Origin: Umezawaea sp049997955
Lineage (GTDB): Bacteria > Actinomycetota > Actinomycetes > Mycobacteriales > Pseudonocardiaceae
DNA length: 64,000 nucleotides
Direction: 5' to 3'
Assembly (NCBI GenBank): GCA_049997955.1
Contig: JAEBDY010000007.1
Span: 1-64,000, forward strand
Part shown: one piece after another, positions 16,560-25,334 of the stretch
Layout: each line of letters begins with the position of its first letter
Numbering within the stretch: the stretch's first letter is position 1
Position numbers and translations under genes: made by a program
Notes under the pieces: model-generated
What the model was told of the DNA's origin: nothing
Database searches by the model: none
The model's input: only the letters and a program-made list of their open reading frames with translations

Positions 16560-17809
16560 CGCCGGACCTCCTTCAGCACGTCGCCCGTACCGCAGTCGAA
16601 CGTGGGCACACCGTGAGCGGCCAGTGCCTCGTGGTCCACGGCGCGGTGCCTGGTCATGATCACGACGGCGTCGACGGCGGACCAGTCCACGTCGTCCAGC
16701 GAAACGCCGTGCAGGACCCCGCCGTCGGCCAGGTCGAGGCGGGGAACGTGCGGGTCGTGGTACTCGACGGACGCCACCCGCCTCAACTCCTCGACCACGG
16801 TCACCGCCGCGGACTGGCGCACGTTCGGGACGTTGGCCTTGTACGTCACGCCGACAACGAGGATCCTGCTGCCGCGCAACGACTTCCCGAACACCTTCTC
16901 GATCCGGTGGACGGTGTGCAGCGGCATCGCGTCGTTGAGGGCGAGCGCCGCGTCCACCACGGCGCTGTGCAGACCCGCCCGGCGCGCGCTGAGGGAGAAG
17001 AACCGCGCGGCGACGGGGACGCAGTCACCGCCGGCCCCGGCGCTCGGCGCGTGCGCGAGAAAGCCGAACGGCTTCGTCCCCGCAGCCCGCAGCACTTCCG
17101 CCACGTCCACCCCGTGCGCCCGGCACAACTCCGAGAGCTCGTTCACCAACGAGATGTTGACCATCCGGAACGTGTTCTCGAAGACCTTCACCAGTTCGGC
17201 AGTCAGCGGCGACCCGACCTCGACCACCTGGTTGCCGATGGCGCCCACGAAACGGGCCGCCCGTTCCGTGCACGCGGGCGTGTACCCGCCGACCACTCGC
17301 GGAACGTCCTGGAGCGGGTGGGACGACCGACCGGGATCGATCCGCATGGGCGCACTCGCGATGGCGAAGTCCGTTCCCGCTCGTAGCCCGGACTGCTCTT
17401 CCAGCAACGGCACGAGGTGCTCGTCCACCGTGCCGGGCGGGCAGGTGCTCTGCACCAGCACCAGGTCATCCACCCCGATGACCGCCGCCACCGACGTGAT
17501 CGCCGCCGTCAACGCCGTCAGGTCGACCCCACCACGCCGGTCCGGCGGGGTGGGCACGCAGAGGACGTAGGTCCGGGCACGGGGAACCCCGCCACCCGAG
17601 ATGCCGAGTCCGCCCGCGGCGATCACGTCGCCGACCGCGCGCTCCGAGACGGTGCCGAGCCCAAAACCGGGCACCTCTTCGGTGATCTGCCGGACACGCT
17701 CCGGCGAGACGTCCAGGCCGACGACCGTCGAGCCCGCCTCCGCCGCGGCGAGCGCGGTGGGCAATCCGGTGAACCCCAACCCCAATACGACGACATCCGG
17801 TGTCCTCAT
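16556..17809 (-). CDS. Divergent UDP-glucose/UDP-ManNAc-type nucleotide-sugar dehydrogenase
   Basis: A 417-residue NAD-dependent dehydrogenase with N-terminal VVVLGLGFTGLPTALAAAEAG (Rossmann), VQSTCPPGTVDEHL, KVFENTFRMVNISLVNEL and C-terminal VTYKANVPNVRQS. The catalytic Cys is kept (Cys263, in GGDCVPV), but the usual GGHCIPV reads GGDCVPV. The catalytic Glu region (usually PER/PEF) reads APMRIDPGR. The start at 17809 has AAGGA upstream, so longer upstream readings are unlikely. It is the first gene of the operon divergent from the SARP regulator. It is expected to make a UDP-uronate or UDP-aminouronate, though its substrate may be unusual. Confidence 0.82.
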   Translation of the reverse strand: MRTPDVVVLGLGFTGLPTALAAAEAGSTVVGLDVSPERVRQITEEVPGFGLGTVSERAVGDVIAAGGLGISGGGVPRARTYVLCVPTPPDRRGGVDLTALTAAITSVAAVIGVDDLVLVQSTCPPGTVDEHLVPLLEEQSGLRAGTDFAIASAPMRIDPGRSSHPLQDVPRVVGGYTPACTERAARFVGAIGNQVVEVGSPLTAELVKVFENTFRMVNISLVNELSELCRAHGVDVAEVLRAAGTKPFGFLAHAPSAGAGGDCVPVAARFFSLSARRAGLHSAVVDAALALNDAMPLHTVHRIEKVFGKSLRGSRILVVGVTYKANVPNVRQSAAVTVVEELRRVASVEYHDPHVPRLDLADGGVLHGVSLDDVDWSAVDAVVIMTRHRAVDHEALAAHGVPTFDCGTGDVLKEVRR

Positions 17810-17971
17810 CAACGAGTCCTTTGTTCGGTGAGAAGCGGTGCCATCAGCGTGGAAGGGGGTTCTGGTCGACCTGCCTTCCGGTCTTGGTCGATATGGCGTC
17901 ATCCCTGTTCGGGAGGTTGCGAGTGATCTTCGATTTGATGAATCCGCTTTAGTACGGCATTTGGCAGCTGG

Positions 17972-18004
17972 ATTGGTCTTTCGGATCCCCTTCATTGGTC
18001 TTTC
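17972..18004. promoter_or_regulatory. Candidate SARP operator: 11-bp direct repeat at 22-bp period
   Basis: ATTGGTCTTTC occurs exactly at 17972-17982 and again at 17994-18004, on the same face of the helix two turns apart. SARP regulators bind direct repeats spaced by whole helical turns (11 or 22 bp). The site lies in the 331-bp divergent gap between the dehydrogenase operon and the SARP gene at 18141, suggesting autoregulation and/or control of the dehydrogenase operon. The rest of the gap (17810-18140) holds only promoter sequence; I see no gene. Confidence 0.5.
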
Positions 18005-18140
18005 ATGCACCTGAAGGCTCTGCGGATTAGCCCGACTGGGCTACTTTCCGTCACATGGTCATATCGGATGGTGACAAAGTGGTGGTGAGGGAGTCGGATC
18101 AAGGGCACACTACAAAAGCAACCATTGCTTCCAGCGGGGG

Positions 18141-21125
18141 GTGGCGCTGGTGACCATCGATTTCCGGATCCTGGGCCGAACGTGCGTTCGAGTCCGCGGT
18201 GAGTTCACCAGCAGCTGGGGTGCACCCAAGGAGCGCGGTGTCCTGGCCGCGCTGCTGTTGCACTCCGGGAAAGCACTTTCCGCCCGCACTTTGGCGGAAT
18301 GGGTATGGCCGGAAGACAAAGCGCCGAAGGACCCGATCGGCGCGCTCTACACTCACACCACCCGAATACGCACGGCTCTGCGCAGAGCCGATGTAAATTT
18401 CGAGTTGACGAGCGAGGAGGGTGATTACCGCCTGGTCGTCGACCCGTCCTCGATCGACCACCGGGCCTTTCGGACGGCTGTCGGCGAGGCGCGGAAGATC
18501 GGGATCGCGGGTGACCACGAGCGCGTCCGCACGGTGCTTCAAGACGCGCTCGCCCTGTGGCACGGCGAACCGATCGCTGATCTGGACACCGACCGCGCGG
18601 TGAACTGGCGTCGGGGGGTCATCCGCGACGACTGGCTCCAAGCCAACAAGATCCTGCTGCAAGGCCTTCACGGCTCCGGGGCGTTCACCGAGATGCTCGA
18701 CCTGCTCCAAGCCGTCCAGGCCGAGCACGACTTGGACGTGCTGCTGGCCCAGTACCGGTTGCAGGCACTGTACTCACTCGACCGCGGCGTGGAAGCCGTC
18801 GAGTACTACTTGGACTACTACCACCGCGCGAAGGCGGCGGAGAGCGACCTCCGGGCCGACGAACTGCGCGACTTCCACGACGGACTCATCCAGCCGAAGA
18901 AGCCTCGGCGGAACACCACGACACAGGCGGGATCCTTCGTGTCGCCGCAGAACCTGCCGTACGACGTCGACGAGCTCGCGGGCAGGGCGGATCTGGTTGC
19001 CGAACTCGACGCCCTGGTCGCGAACCCGGTGAAGCCGAGGGTGATCACCCTGGACGGACTGCCGGGTGTCGGCAAGAGCGCTTTGGCGGTGCACTGGGCG
19101 TACCGCGTCGGCGCCCGGTTCCCCGACGGAGTCTGGTTCGTGAACCTCAACGGGTTCGGTGACGGGGTCGTGGTCGAAGAGGAAGAGGTGGTCACCGGCC
19201 TGTTGGCGGCGTTCCGGATCCCCGTCGGTCCTCCGAACTCACCGGAGACCCGACGCACCAAGCTGCGCGAGATCCTGATGACGCGGCGACTGCTGGTTCT
19301 GCTCGACAACGCCAACGATGCCGCGCACGTCGAGCCCCTGGTCCGGCTCTTCTCCGGTTCGGTCGTACTGGTGACGAGCCGGAAGCGGTTGAGCGAACTG
19401 GCCCTGTTGCACGGCGCGCGCTGCTTCACCGTTCCTCCGCTGGAGAACGACCACGCCACCGGATTGCTTGAGAGCCGCATCGGTGCTCGATCTGCCACTG
19501 AGCCGGAAGCGCTCGCGCAACTCGCCGCTCTGGGAAGCGGCCTTCCCCTGGTGCTCGCCATCATCGGCGAGTACGTGGCTGCTCAGCAGGCAAGATCGTT
19601 GAGAGATGTCGCGGAGCAGTTGAAGCAGCGCCACGCCGTGCTCGACCTGGGCTGCGAAGGCAGCCTGACGACGTCGGTGCGGGCGGTGTTCGACTGCTCC
19701 TACCGGGATCTGCCCCAGGAGCGACAACGTCTGTTCAGGCTGCTGAGCGCGTACCCCGGTCTCGACTTCTCGCCGCAGGTCGCCGCCGCCGTGGTCGGCG
19801 CCCCGATCGGCGCTGTCCGCGCGCAGCTCGACGGCCTCGTGTGGTCTCGGCTCCTTGAGGTCCGGCAGGACGACCGCTACGCGTTCCACGACCTCGTGCG
19901 CGATTACGCGATCGAGCGACTGGAGGTCGAGGAGTCGACGGAGGATCGCGGCGCGGCCGGTCTCAGGATGATCGACTGGTTCACGCACACCTGCAACAAC
20001 GTCGACCGGAAGTTGTACCCGTACCGCGAAGGCGTGCCAATGCTGCCCATCGGCGACGGGGTCGAGCCGCTGTCCTTCGGCGATGACGACGCGGCGATGA
20101 ACTGGTGCGTGCGCGAGCGCTCAGAGATCGTCGGCGTGATCGAGTACGCGGTGGCCACGGAGTTGCACGACCACGTGTGGAGGCTCGTGAACGCCATAGG
20201 GGAGGTGATGCTCGGGCAGGGCTTCAAGGCCGAGGTCATGCAGGCGCTCACCGCGGCGGTCGACTCGGCCAGGGCGGTAGGGAACGTTTTCGGCGAGGAG
20301 GGCTCGCTGTCGAACCTGGGGTTCGCCCACGAAAGGTTCCACGAGCACGAAGAAGCCGCCAAGTGCCACCGCCGCGCCTATGAGCTGTCCGTCCGGATTG
20401 ATGATCGGATCGGTGTGGCCATCGCGTTGCGCAACATGGCGGTGGGGGCTACGGCGATGGGGAACCACTCCGAGGCCGAGGAAATGTTCGGCCGTGCGCT
20501 GGCGATCGCCAGGCAGGAGAACGACCTCGACACCGAGGCGGGCGTGCTGCACCGCATGGGTGAGGCGATGCGGAAGCGCGGACAACTGGACGACGCGCTC
20601 GCGCACCTCCACTTCGCCTGGGGCCTCAGGGAGCGCATCGGTGACGCGCGGGGTCGGGGTGCGACGCTCGGTGCGATCGCCTTGATCCACCTGGAGTTGG
20701 GCGACCACCACGGCGCTCTGGGGTTCGCGCACCGGGCGATGGTCGAGTCGCGCCACACCAGGAGCATCGACCTCGAAGGCGAAGCCGCGATCGTGGCGGC
20801 CACCGTCCACCGCGACCTCGGAGACCTGGAGAAGGCGAGCTTCTACGGCGAACTGGCGGTGGACCTCACCGGTCGCGCGCGAGACCTGCTTCGCCTGGCG
20901 TGGGCGCAGGACGTGCTCGGCCAGGTCCGCTGGCGCCAAGCCAGGCATCGGGATGCCCGTGAGTGCTGGGAATTGGCCTGCGGTCTCTACACTGAGATGA
21001 AAGATTCCAGGGCCTCTGGAATACGAGCTCAGTTGGACGAGTGGGATGAACCAGAGATTCCGCTGACGCGTACGGAATCGGCCGTGGAGCAATGTCCACC
21101 CATTGGTGACGTAGGTGCCACCTAA
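18141..21125 (+). CDS. SARP-type regulator, wHTH-BTAD-NB-ARC-TPR (AfsR-like)
   Basis: A 994-residue regulator. A winged-helix DNA-binding domain (about 1-95) begins DFRILGRTCVRVRG and includes GVLAALLLHSGKALS. A BTAD follows (about 100-250). NB-ARC has P-loop GLPGVGKSALA (about 305-315), Walker B RLLVLLDNA and GLPLVLA. A winged-helix relay and TPRs extend to the C-terminus (about 700-980). GTG 18141 was chosen; GTG 18150 is also possible. This architecture is that of AfsR-family activators of secondary metabolism or surface functions. It is divergent from the nucleotide-sugar dehydrogenase operon, the obvious candidate target. Phosphorylation by a Ser/Thr kinase is known for AfsR but not shown here. 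Confidence 0.9.
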   Translation: MALVTIDFRILGRTCVRVRGEFTSSWGAPKERGVLAALLLHSGKALSARTLAEWVWPEDKAPKDPIGALYTHTTRIRTALRRADVNFELTSEEGDYRLVVDPSSIDHRAFRTAVGEARKIGIAGDHERVRTVLQDALALWHGEPIADLDTDRAVNWRRGVIRDDWLQANKILLQGLHGSGAFTEMLDLLQAVQAEHDLDVLLAQYRLQALYSLDRGVEAVEYYLDYYHRAKAAESDLRADELRDFHDGLIQPKKPRRNTTTQAGSFVSPQNLPYDVDELAGRADLVAELDALVANPVKPRVITLDGLPGVGKSALAVHWAYRVGARFPDGVWFVNLNGFGDGVVVEEEEVVTGLLAAFRIPVGPPNSPETRRTKLREILMTRRLLVLLDNANDAAHVEPLVRLFSGSVVLVTSRKRLSELALLHGARCFTVPPLENDHATGLLESRIGARSATEPEALAQLAALGSGLPLVLAIIGEYVAAQQARSLRDVAEQLKQRHAVLDLGCEGSLTTSVRAVFDCSYRDLPQERQRLFRLLSAYPGLDFSPQVAAAVVGAPIGAVRAQLDGLVWSRLLEVRQDDRYAFHDLVRDYAIERLEVEESTEDRGAAGLRMIDWFTHTCNNVDRKLYPYREGVPMLPIGDGVEPLSFGDDDAAMNWCVRERSEIVGVIEYAVATELHDHVWRLVNAIGEVMLGQGFKAEVMQALTAAVDSARAVGNVFGEEGSLSNLGFAHERFHEHEEAAKCHRRAYELSVRIDDRIGVAIALRNMAVGATAMGNHSEAEEMFGRALAIARQENDLDTEAGVLHRMGEAMRKRGQLDDALAHLHFAWGLRERIGDARGRGATLGAIALIHLELGDHHGALGFAHRAMVESRHTRSIDLEGEAAIVAATVHRDLGDLEKASFYGELAVDLTGRARDLLRLAWAQDVLGQVRWRQARHRDARECWELACGLYTEMKDSRASGIRAQLDEWDEPEIPLTRTESAVEQCPPIGDVGAT

Positions 21126-21375
21126 AGTTGACCAGTGGTATGGAATGGTGATTGTTGACGGGTGGTCATGTATTCCTTGATCACCTGCAAAAATTTGATC
21201 ACGCGATAGGGTTAGGCCACTTCTGGGTGCTTTGTCTACCTAGGGTGAATGGTGGAGTGGAAAACAGCCGAAATTCGCGGCTTCGGTCGTTGTCCGGGTG
21301 ACCCGTCCCCCTCGTGAGTGGCCTGTTCGTCACCCTGGGTGTTCGGCCCCGGCTCGTGGGCTGTACGTTGCCCCC

Positions 21376-21600
21376 GTGAAGAAGGCGATCAAGAAGCCCC
21401 ACGGGGCTGTGCGGCGGCTGAAGAGGGGCGTTCAAGGCCTGGCTGTCGGCACGTTCACTGGCCTCGCATTGGTGTTGGCGACCTCGGTCGCGAGCGCTGC
21501 GGATGGCCCGACGACAACGGCGGCCACAGAAGTGACCGCCGTCGCGTCCGGTGTCGCGGGGAGTTCCCCCATGAGCACCAACTCCATGCGCTGGGGATAA
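21376..21600 (+). CDS. Small secreted peptide, family unknown
   Basis: A 74-residue frame from GTG 21376. Residues 1-18 are strongly basic, then a hydrophobic run GLAVGTFTGLALVLATSV leads to ASA-ADG, a good signal-peptidase site near residue 42. The mature part of about 32 residues is rich in Thr, Ala, Ser and Gly and has no Cys, so it is not an obvious lanthipeptide. A strong terminator follows at 21658. The ribosome-binding site is weak, and a longer in-frame ATG start at 21298 would spoil the signal peptide. The family is not recognised. Confidence 0.5.
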   Translation: MKKAIKKPHGAVRRLKRGVQGLAVGTFTGLALVLATSVASAADGPTTTAATEVTAVASGVAGSSPMSTNSMRWG

Positions 21601-21657
21601 GGAGCTTCCAGGCCGGCCGTGAGGTCGGCTCTTCCGATATCCACTAGCGCACCACCG

Positions 21658-21694
21658 CCCCGGCTCGGCGCCAACCGAGTCGGGGCTTCTTTTT
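21658..21694 (+). terminator. Intrinsic terminator after the small secreted peptide gene
   Basis: Perfect 11-bp stem (21658-21668 and 21675-21685) with a 6-nt loop, followed by CTTCTTTTT. It lies 57 nt after the stop of the small peptide gene, supporting that this short gene is transcribed. Confidence 0.88.
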
Positions 21695-22721
21695 GTGCCG
21701 CCTCAGGATGAGGTGCTCTGAGGTCGGTCACAAGTAGGCGTGCCGATTCGCTGGTAAGAGTTACACCACAGGGGTGCGCGACGGCAGCCGATTGTAGTCG
21801 GTGCCTTCGGGGCGAATGTGAGCCAAATGTCCGATCGGGCAGTAGGCCGACGGGCTTCCATTTACCTATATCACCAGGTGAGCAATGCCATCATGCACCT
21901 CACGCGACATTGGTATTGTCACGATCGCCGCCGCTTCGAGGGTTACGGGTGCCCGAGTGTCTCGGGCGTGTCGGGCAAGGGGATGGGCGACGGTGATCGT
22001 CACTGTGGGTAGTTGCCTATGGTGTGAGTGACGTGTCCCGCGTGGCCGACGATCGAGATGTGGTGCCTCGATTCCGAAAATTCGTTAGCGGAACGAAATT
22101 GTATCTATAGGGGCACTGGATTGAACTCTCAACCAATGCTTTGGCTGAAGTGGAACCTGGCGGTTCTCCGATGAGTTGTGCGGCTCGGCGCGTGTGGGGT
22201 GCCGGCGCACATTGAGCACGACTGCGGCGGAACACGGGATTTCTCCACGGGGAGTGGGTCGATGGCCAGGTGAAAGGGGCGGCGGTGGTGTCGGCCGGTG
22301 TGAATGGCTCAGGTGTGGAAGATCCGCCTGCCGCTCGGCCGGGAGGTAGTTGCGCGGTGGCGATGTGCGGCTCGATCGGGGTTCTGTTGGTGCGCAGGGA
22401 TTTTGGTGCCGTTGAGCATGATGGCGCTCGTCGGCTGGGTCGAGCCTGGGGACGTCCGCGAGGGCGAGCGCTGCCAGGTGGGGCTCGTGGTTGCGGCGAA
22501 TTCGTTGTGGGGCAACGAGATCAAGAGTCCGGTGGAAGATGGCGATGCGCAGGACCCGGTACTGGCGACCTTCGATGCCGTCGGAGGCGATGGGCGAGTT
22601 CCGCCACTGGAGGACCAGCGGCTAGGGAGGAAGCCCTGTGCGGAGATGTCGGTGCAGCCCGTTGTGCCGGTGAGGGGGTCGGGACTGGTGTGGTTGCCCC
22701 AGGTGGGTGTGAGGTGGCCGC
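21695..22721. other. Gene-poor, lower-GC tract
   Basis: About 1 kb without a gene I can support. The 21700-22270 part is noticeably AT-richer than its surroundings. From 22304 to 22765 the plus strand has an open 153-codon frame with moderately high third-position GC (ALVGWVEPGDVREGERCQVGL). No start signal, domain or homologue is recognisable, and both strands are open. Likely accessory or decayed DNA. Confidence 0.5.
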
Positions 22722-23126
22722 TCATCCGAGCAAGGGCCTCGGGGTGTCGGGGACGCAGCCGTTGAGGTAGCCGTTGATGATGTGTCCGGCATTGGTGTGG
22801 TCCAGTAGCAATTGACCTGTGGTCAATAGGCGTTCGGCCAGTTCGCGTTGTGATTCCGGGTTGACCGGGGTTGCTCCCAGGACGGATATGACGAAATCGG
22901 TCGCGTGGGTGGTGACCTCCTTGAGTTCTGCCAGCAGTTCACGGTCTTCTCGGATCACGTGTGGCTCTTCGCCGACTCGTAGCAGTCTGGGCAGGTGGGC
23001 CACAGCCACTTTGCGGGGTACTTGCAGGTCGAGGTCGCAGAACGTCTGGCCATCGTCGCCTGACAGGAGGTCTTGGGAGATCACGTGTCGGCCGTCTTGC
23101 GAGGGCTGCCAGCGGAAGTCGAACAC
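22722..23126 (-). CDS. Hypothetical protein
   Basis: A 134-residue acidic/neutral protein beginning MFDFRWQPSQDGRHVISQDLL with good amino-acid composition and no membrane segment. It contains a probable helical C-terminal half (SQRELAERLLTTGQLLLDHTN). The family is not recognised. It stands alone in a decayed stretch next to DUF5753/DUF397 remnants, so it may belong to the same accessory module. Confidence 0.6.
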   Translation of the reverse strand: MFDFRWQPSQDGRHVISQDLLSGDDGQTFCDLDLQVPRKVAVAHLPRLLRVGEEPHVIREDRELLAELKEVTTHATDFVISVLGATPVNPESQRELAERLLTTGQLLLDHTNAGHIINGYLNGCVPDTPRPLLG

Positions 23127-23315
23127 GGGATCAGGGTGCCTGATCCCGTGGTGCTGTTGACTACGGGGAAGTGCTTTCTAATAGTTGTTCACACCGTGGT
23201 GGTAGTGGCGTGGCCGTATTTCGGACCTGGGGTTGGTCGCATGAACGACTTCCACGCGACCATTGGCCGGACGTGATGGCTGCCGGGGCTGGAGCGGGAC
23301 AAGGTCTGCAGCGAC

Positions 23316-23795
23316 GTGGTGTGGGTGAAGAACCACGGGGTGCTCGCGGCGATGGGTGAGAGCTTGCTGTTCGATGCGGCGCGGGACTGCGGCGAGTTGG
23401 AGTTCGAGGCCTTGCTGTTGAGGATCTTCCGGGCGACATTGCTGCCGGGGCTGTCGCGGATCCCGGACTGCACGCGGGCGGCGATCATCGCCGACGATCC
23501 GCTGCGGGCCGGGGTGGTGCAGCAGATCGCGTTGCGGTCGGCACGGCAGGCGCGGCTCGGGGAGAGGGATCCGCTTCAGGTGGAGGCGGTCTTCGACGAA
23601 GGGCTGCTCTACCACGTGGTTGGTGGGCCGGTGGTGATGAGGGTGCAGCTGCTTTACCTGTCGGAGCGGTCGAACGTGGAGATCCAACTGGGGGACCGCG
23701 AGCTGTGCAGTCCGAAGTTCGCTGCCCTGCGAAGAGTTGCGCTGAGCCCTGGCGAGTCGGTGGAGCTGACCGTGGAGGCCGCTGAGCGCTTGTAG
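23316..23795 (+). pseudogene. Truncated DUF5753 (XRE-family regulator) remnant
   Basis: The 160-codon frame contains the DUF5753 signature order: ELEFEALLLRIFRATLLPGL, then TRAAI, ALRSARQARL and QVEAVFDEGLLYHVVGGPVVM, then a strand region. In intact family members these follow an N-terminal XRE helix-turn-helix of about 100 residues, which is missing. The upstream 150 nt are broken by stops. It is followed 9 nt later by a DUF397 frame, the usual partner. The intact homologue at 52965 shows what is lost. Probably a decayed regulator. Confidence 0.7.
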
Positions 23796-23804
23796 AGGGG
23801 AGCG

Positions 23805-23983
23805 ATGTGCGACATCCAGTGGCGCAAGTCGAGGCGGAGTGTCAGCCAGGGTGCCTGTGTCGAGGTGGCGTTCGCTGGGCTGGAGGGGACTCCAAGAACC
23901 CCTTCGGGCCGGTTCTTGCGGTTGGTCGCCGCAGTTTTGCGGACTTTGTCGTCGCCATGAAGGTGGATCTTTTCAGTTCTTGA
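23805..23983 (+). pseudogene. Frameshifted DUF397 gene
   Basis: The ATG at 23805 with AGAGGGG upstream encodes MCDIQWRKSRRSVSQGACVE then VAFAGLEG, the N-terminal half of DUF397 (W-R-K-S-x-R-S, C-V-E-V-A). The second half, DSKNPFGPVLAVGRRSFADF, is present only in a different reading frame of the same strand, from about 23887 to the stop at 23981. A frameshift in a run of G near 23883-23886 therefore separates the two halves. DUF397 proteins are usually encoded beside DUF5753 regulators, as here. Confidence 0.75.
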
Positions 23984-24149
23984 TGTTCGCCGGTGATGCG
24001 GCAGGCTCATGAAGGTTATTCGCATCTCTAATGGTGTTCGATCGCATTAGGGACCTGTGGGTTTGCTGAAGAGCAGTGGTTCAGTCGCGCCCACTGCGAA
24101 AGACTTCGGTCGTTGCGGGCACAAACCGCACAAACGACAGGAGTTGGGC

Positions 24150-25079
24150 ATGTCTCGCAGATTCGGCGTGATGGCGGCCGCGGTACTCGGTCTATCGCTG
24201 GTGAGCGCGGTACCGGCGACGGCCGACCACGGTCGCGCGTTCCCGGCGGAGTTCGCGCTTCCCAATGGTTTCCTGCCTGAGGGCATCGCGATCGGCGACG
24301 AGCCGACGGCGTACTTCGGGTCTCGTGGTGACGGGTCGATCCACCGGGTCGACCTGCGCACCGGAACCGGTTCCACGTTCAGCAAGGGGCCGGGCACGGC
24401 CTCGGTCGGGTTGAAGATCGACTCGCGGAAGAGGCTGTTCGTCGCCGGTGGTGGGGCGGGCAATGGTCGAGTGGTCGACGCGCGTTCCGGCGCGATCCTG
24501 AAGAGCTACCAGTTCTCGCCGGACGCCGACACGTTCGTGAACGACGTCGTGGTCACCGACAAGGCCGTGTGGTTCACGGATTCGCGCAAGTCGGTGCTTT
24601 ACAAACTGGCGCTGGGTCGAGGTGGGGCGTTGCCCGCCGAAGCCGTCACGGTGCCGTTGACCGGCGACTTCGTACTGACGCCCGGCGTCAACAACGCGAA
24701 CGGCATCGCGGAGACGCCCGACGGCCGCGGGCTGCTGGTCGTGCAGAGCAACACGGGCAAGTTGTTCCGCGTGAACCCCTCGACGGGGGTGGCCAAGGGG
24801 GTTGACCTGGGTGGCGAGTTGTTGACCAATGGGGACGGTTTGCTGGTCGAGGAGCGGTCGCTCTACGTAGTGCAGAACCGGCTGAACACCGTGGCGAAGT
24901 TCTCGCTCGACCGCGCCGGAACCTGCGGTGAACTGGTGACGAAGGTGACTGATCCTCGGTTCGACGTCCCCACGACGGTGGCGTCGTTCGGTCGGAAGCT
25001 GTACCTGCCGAACGCCAGGTTCTCTACGCCGCCGACCCCGGAGACGACGTACAACGCCGTGGCGATCCCCAAGCCGTGA
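24150..25079 (+). CDS. Secreted SMP-30/gluconolactonase-like beta-propeller protein
   Basis: A 309-residue protein with a signal peptide (SRRFGVMAAAVLGLSLVSAV, cleavage near ATA-DHG). The body has propeller blades such as PEGIAIGDEPTAYFGSRGDGSI, NDVVVTDKAVWFTDS, NGIAETPDGRGLLVVQSNTG and NGDGLLVEERSLYVVQN, like SMP-30/lactonase family proteins. ATG 24150 has CAGGAG 7 nt upstream. It may be a secreted lactonase or only a binding propeller; the metal-ligand residues cannot be assigned with confidence. It stands alone with no operon partner. Confidence 0.82.
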   Translation: MSRRFGVMAAAVLGLSLVSAVPATADHGRAFPAEFALPNGFLPEGIAIGDEPTAYFGSRGDGSIHRVDLRTGTGSTFSKGPGTASVGLKIDSRKRLFVAGGGAGNGRVVDARSGAILKSYQFSPDADTFVNDVVVTDKAVWFTDSRKSVLYKLALGRGGALPAEAVTVPLTGDFVLTPGVNNANGIAETPDGRGLLVVQSNTGKLFRVNPSTGVAKGVDLGGELLTNGDGLLVEERSLYVVQNRLNTVAKFSLDRAGTCGELVTKVTDPRFDVPTTVASFGRKLYLPNARFSTPPTPETTYNAVAIPKP

Positions 25080-25334
25080 TGCGCTAACCGGAGGTGAACA
25101 GGGAGGTGGCGGGGTCGACGTTCCCATTTGCGGGATTTCACGTCGGCCCCGTGTTCCCATGTGTCACACGAATGGGTACCCTCTCGCTCGCGCCGTGCGA
25201 GTGATCGCTGTCTCTTGGTAATGATGATCTTCAGTGTTACCGTTTCGTGGCCAAATGAATGTAAGAGGCCGCTGGCGGATCTCACGTGCAGCGCCTGCCC
25301 TGGCAAAACCAGATTCACGAAGCTGCGGAGCGCT

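Noticed and set aside
21376..21600. Lanthipeptide or other RiPP precursor
   Set aside because: The mature part has no Cys, and no modification enzyme is encoded nearby; a Sec-type signal peptide fits better than a RiPP leader.
22304..22765. 153-codon plus-strand gene
   Set aside because: No ribosome-binding site, no recognisable domain, both strands open; kept only as a note in the gene-poor tract.
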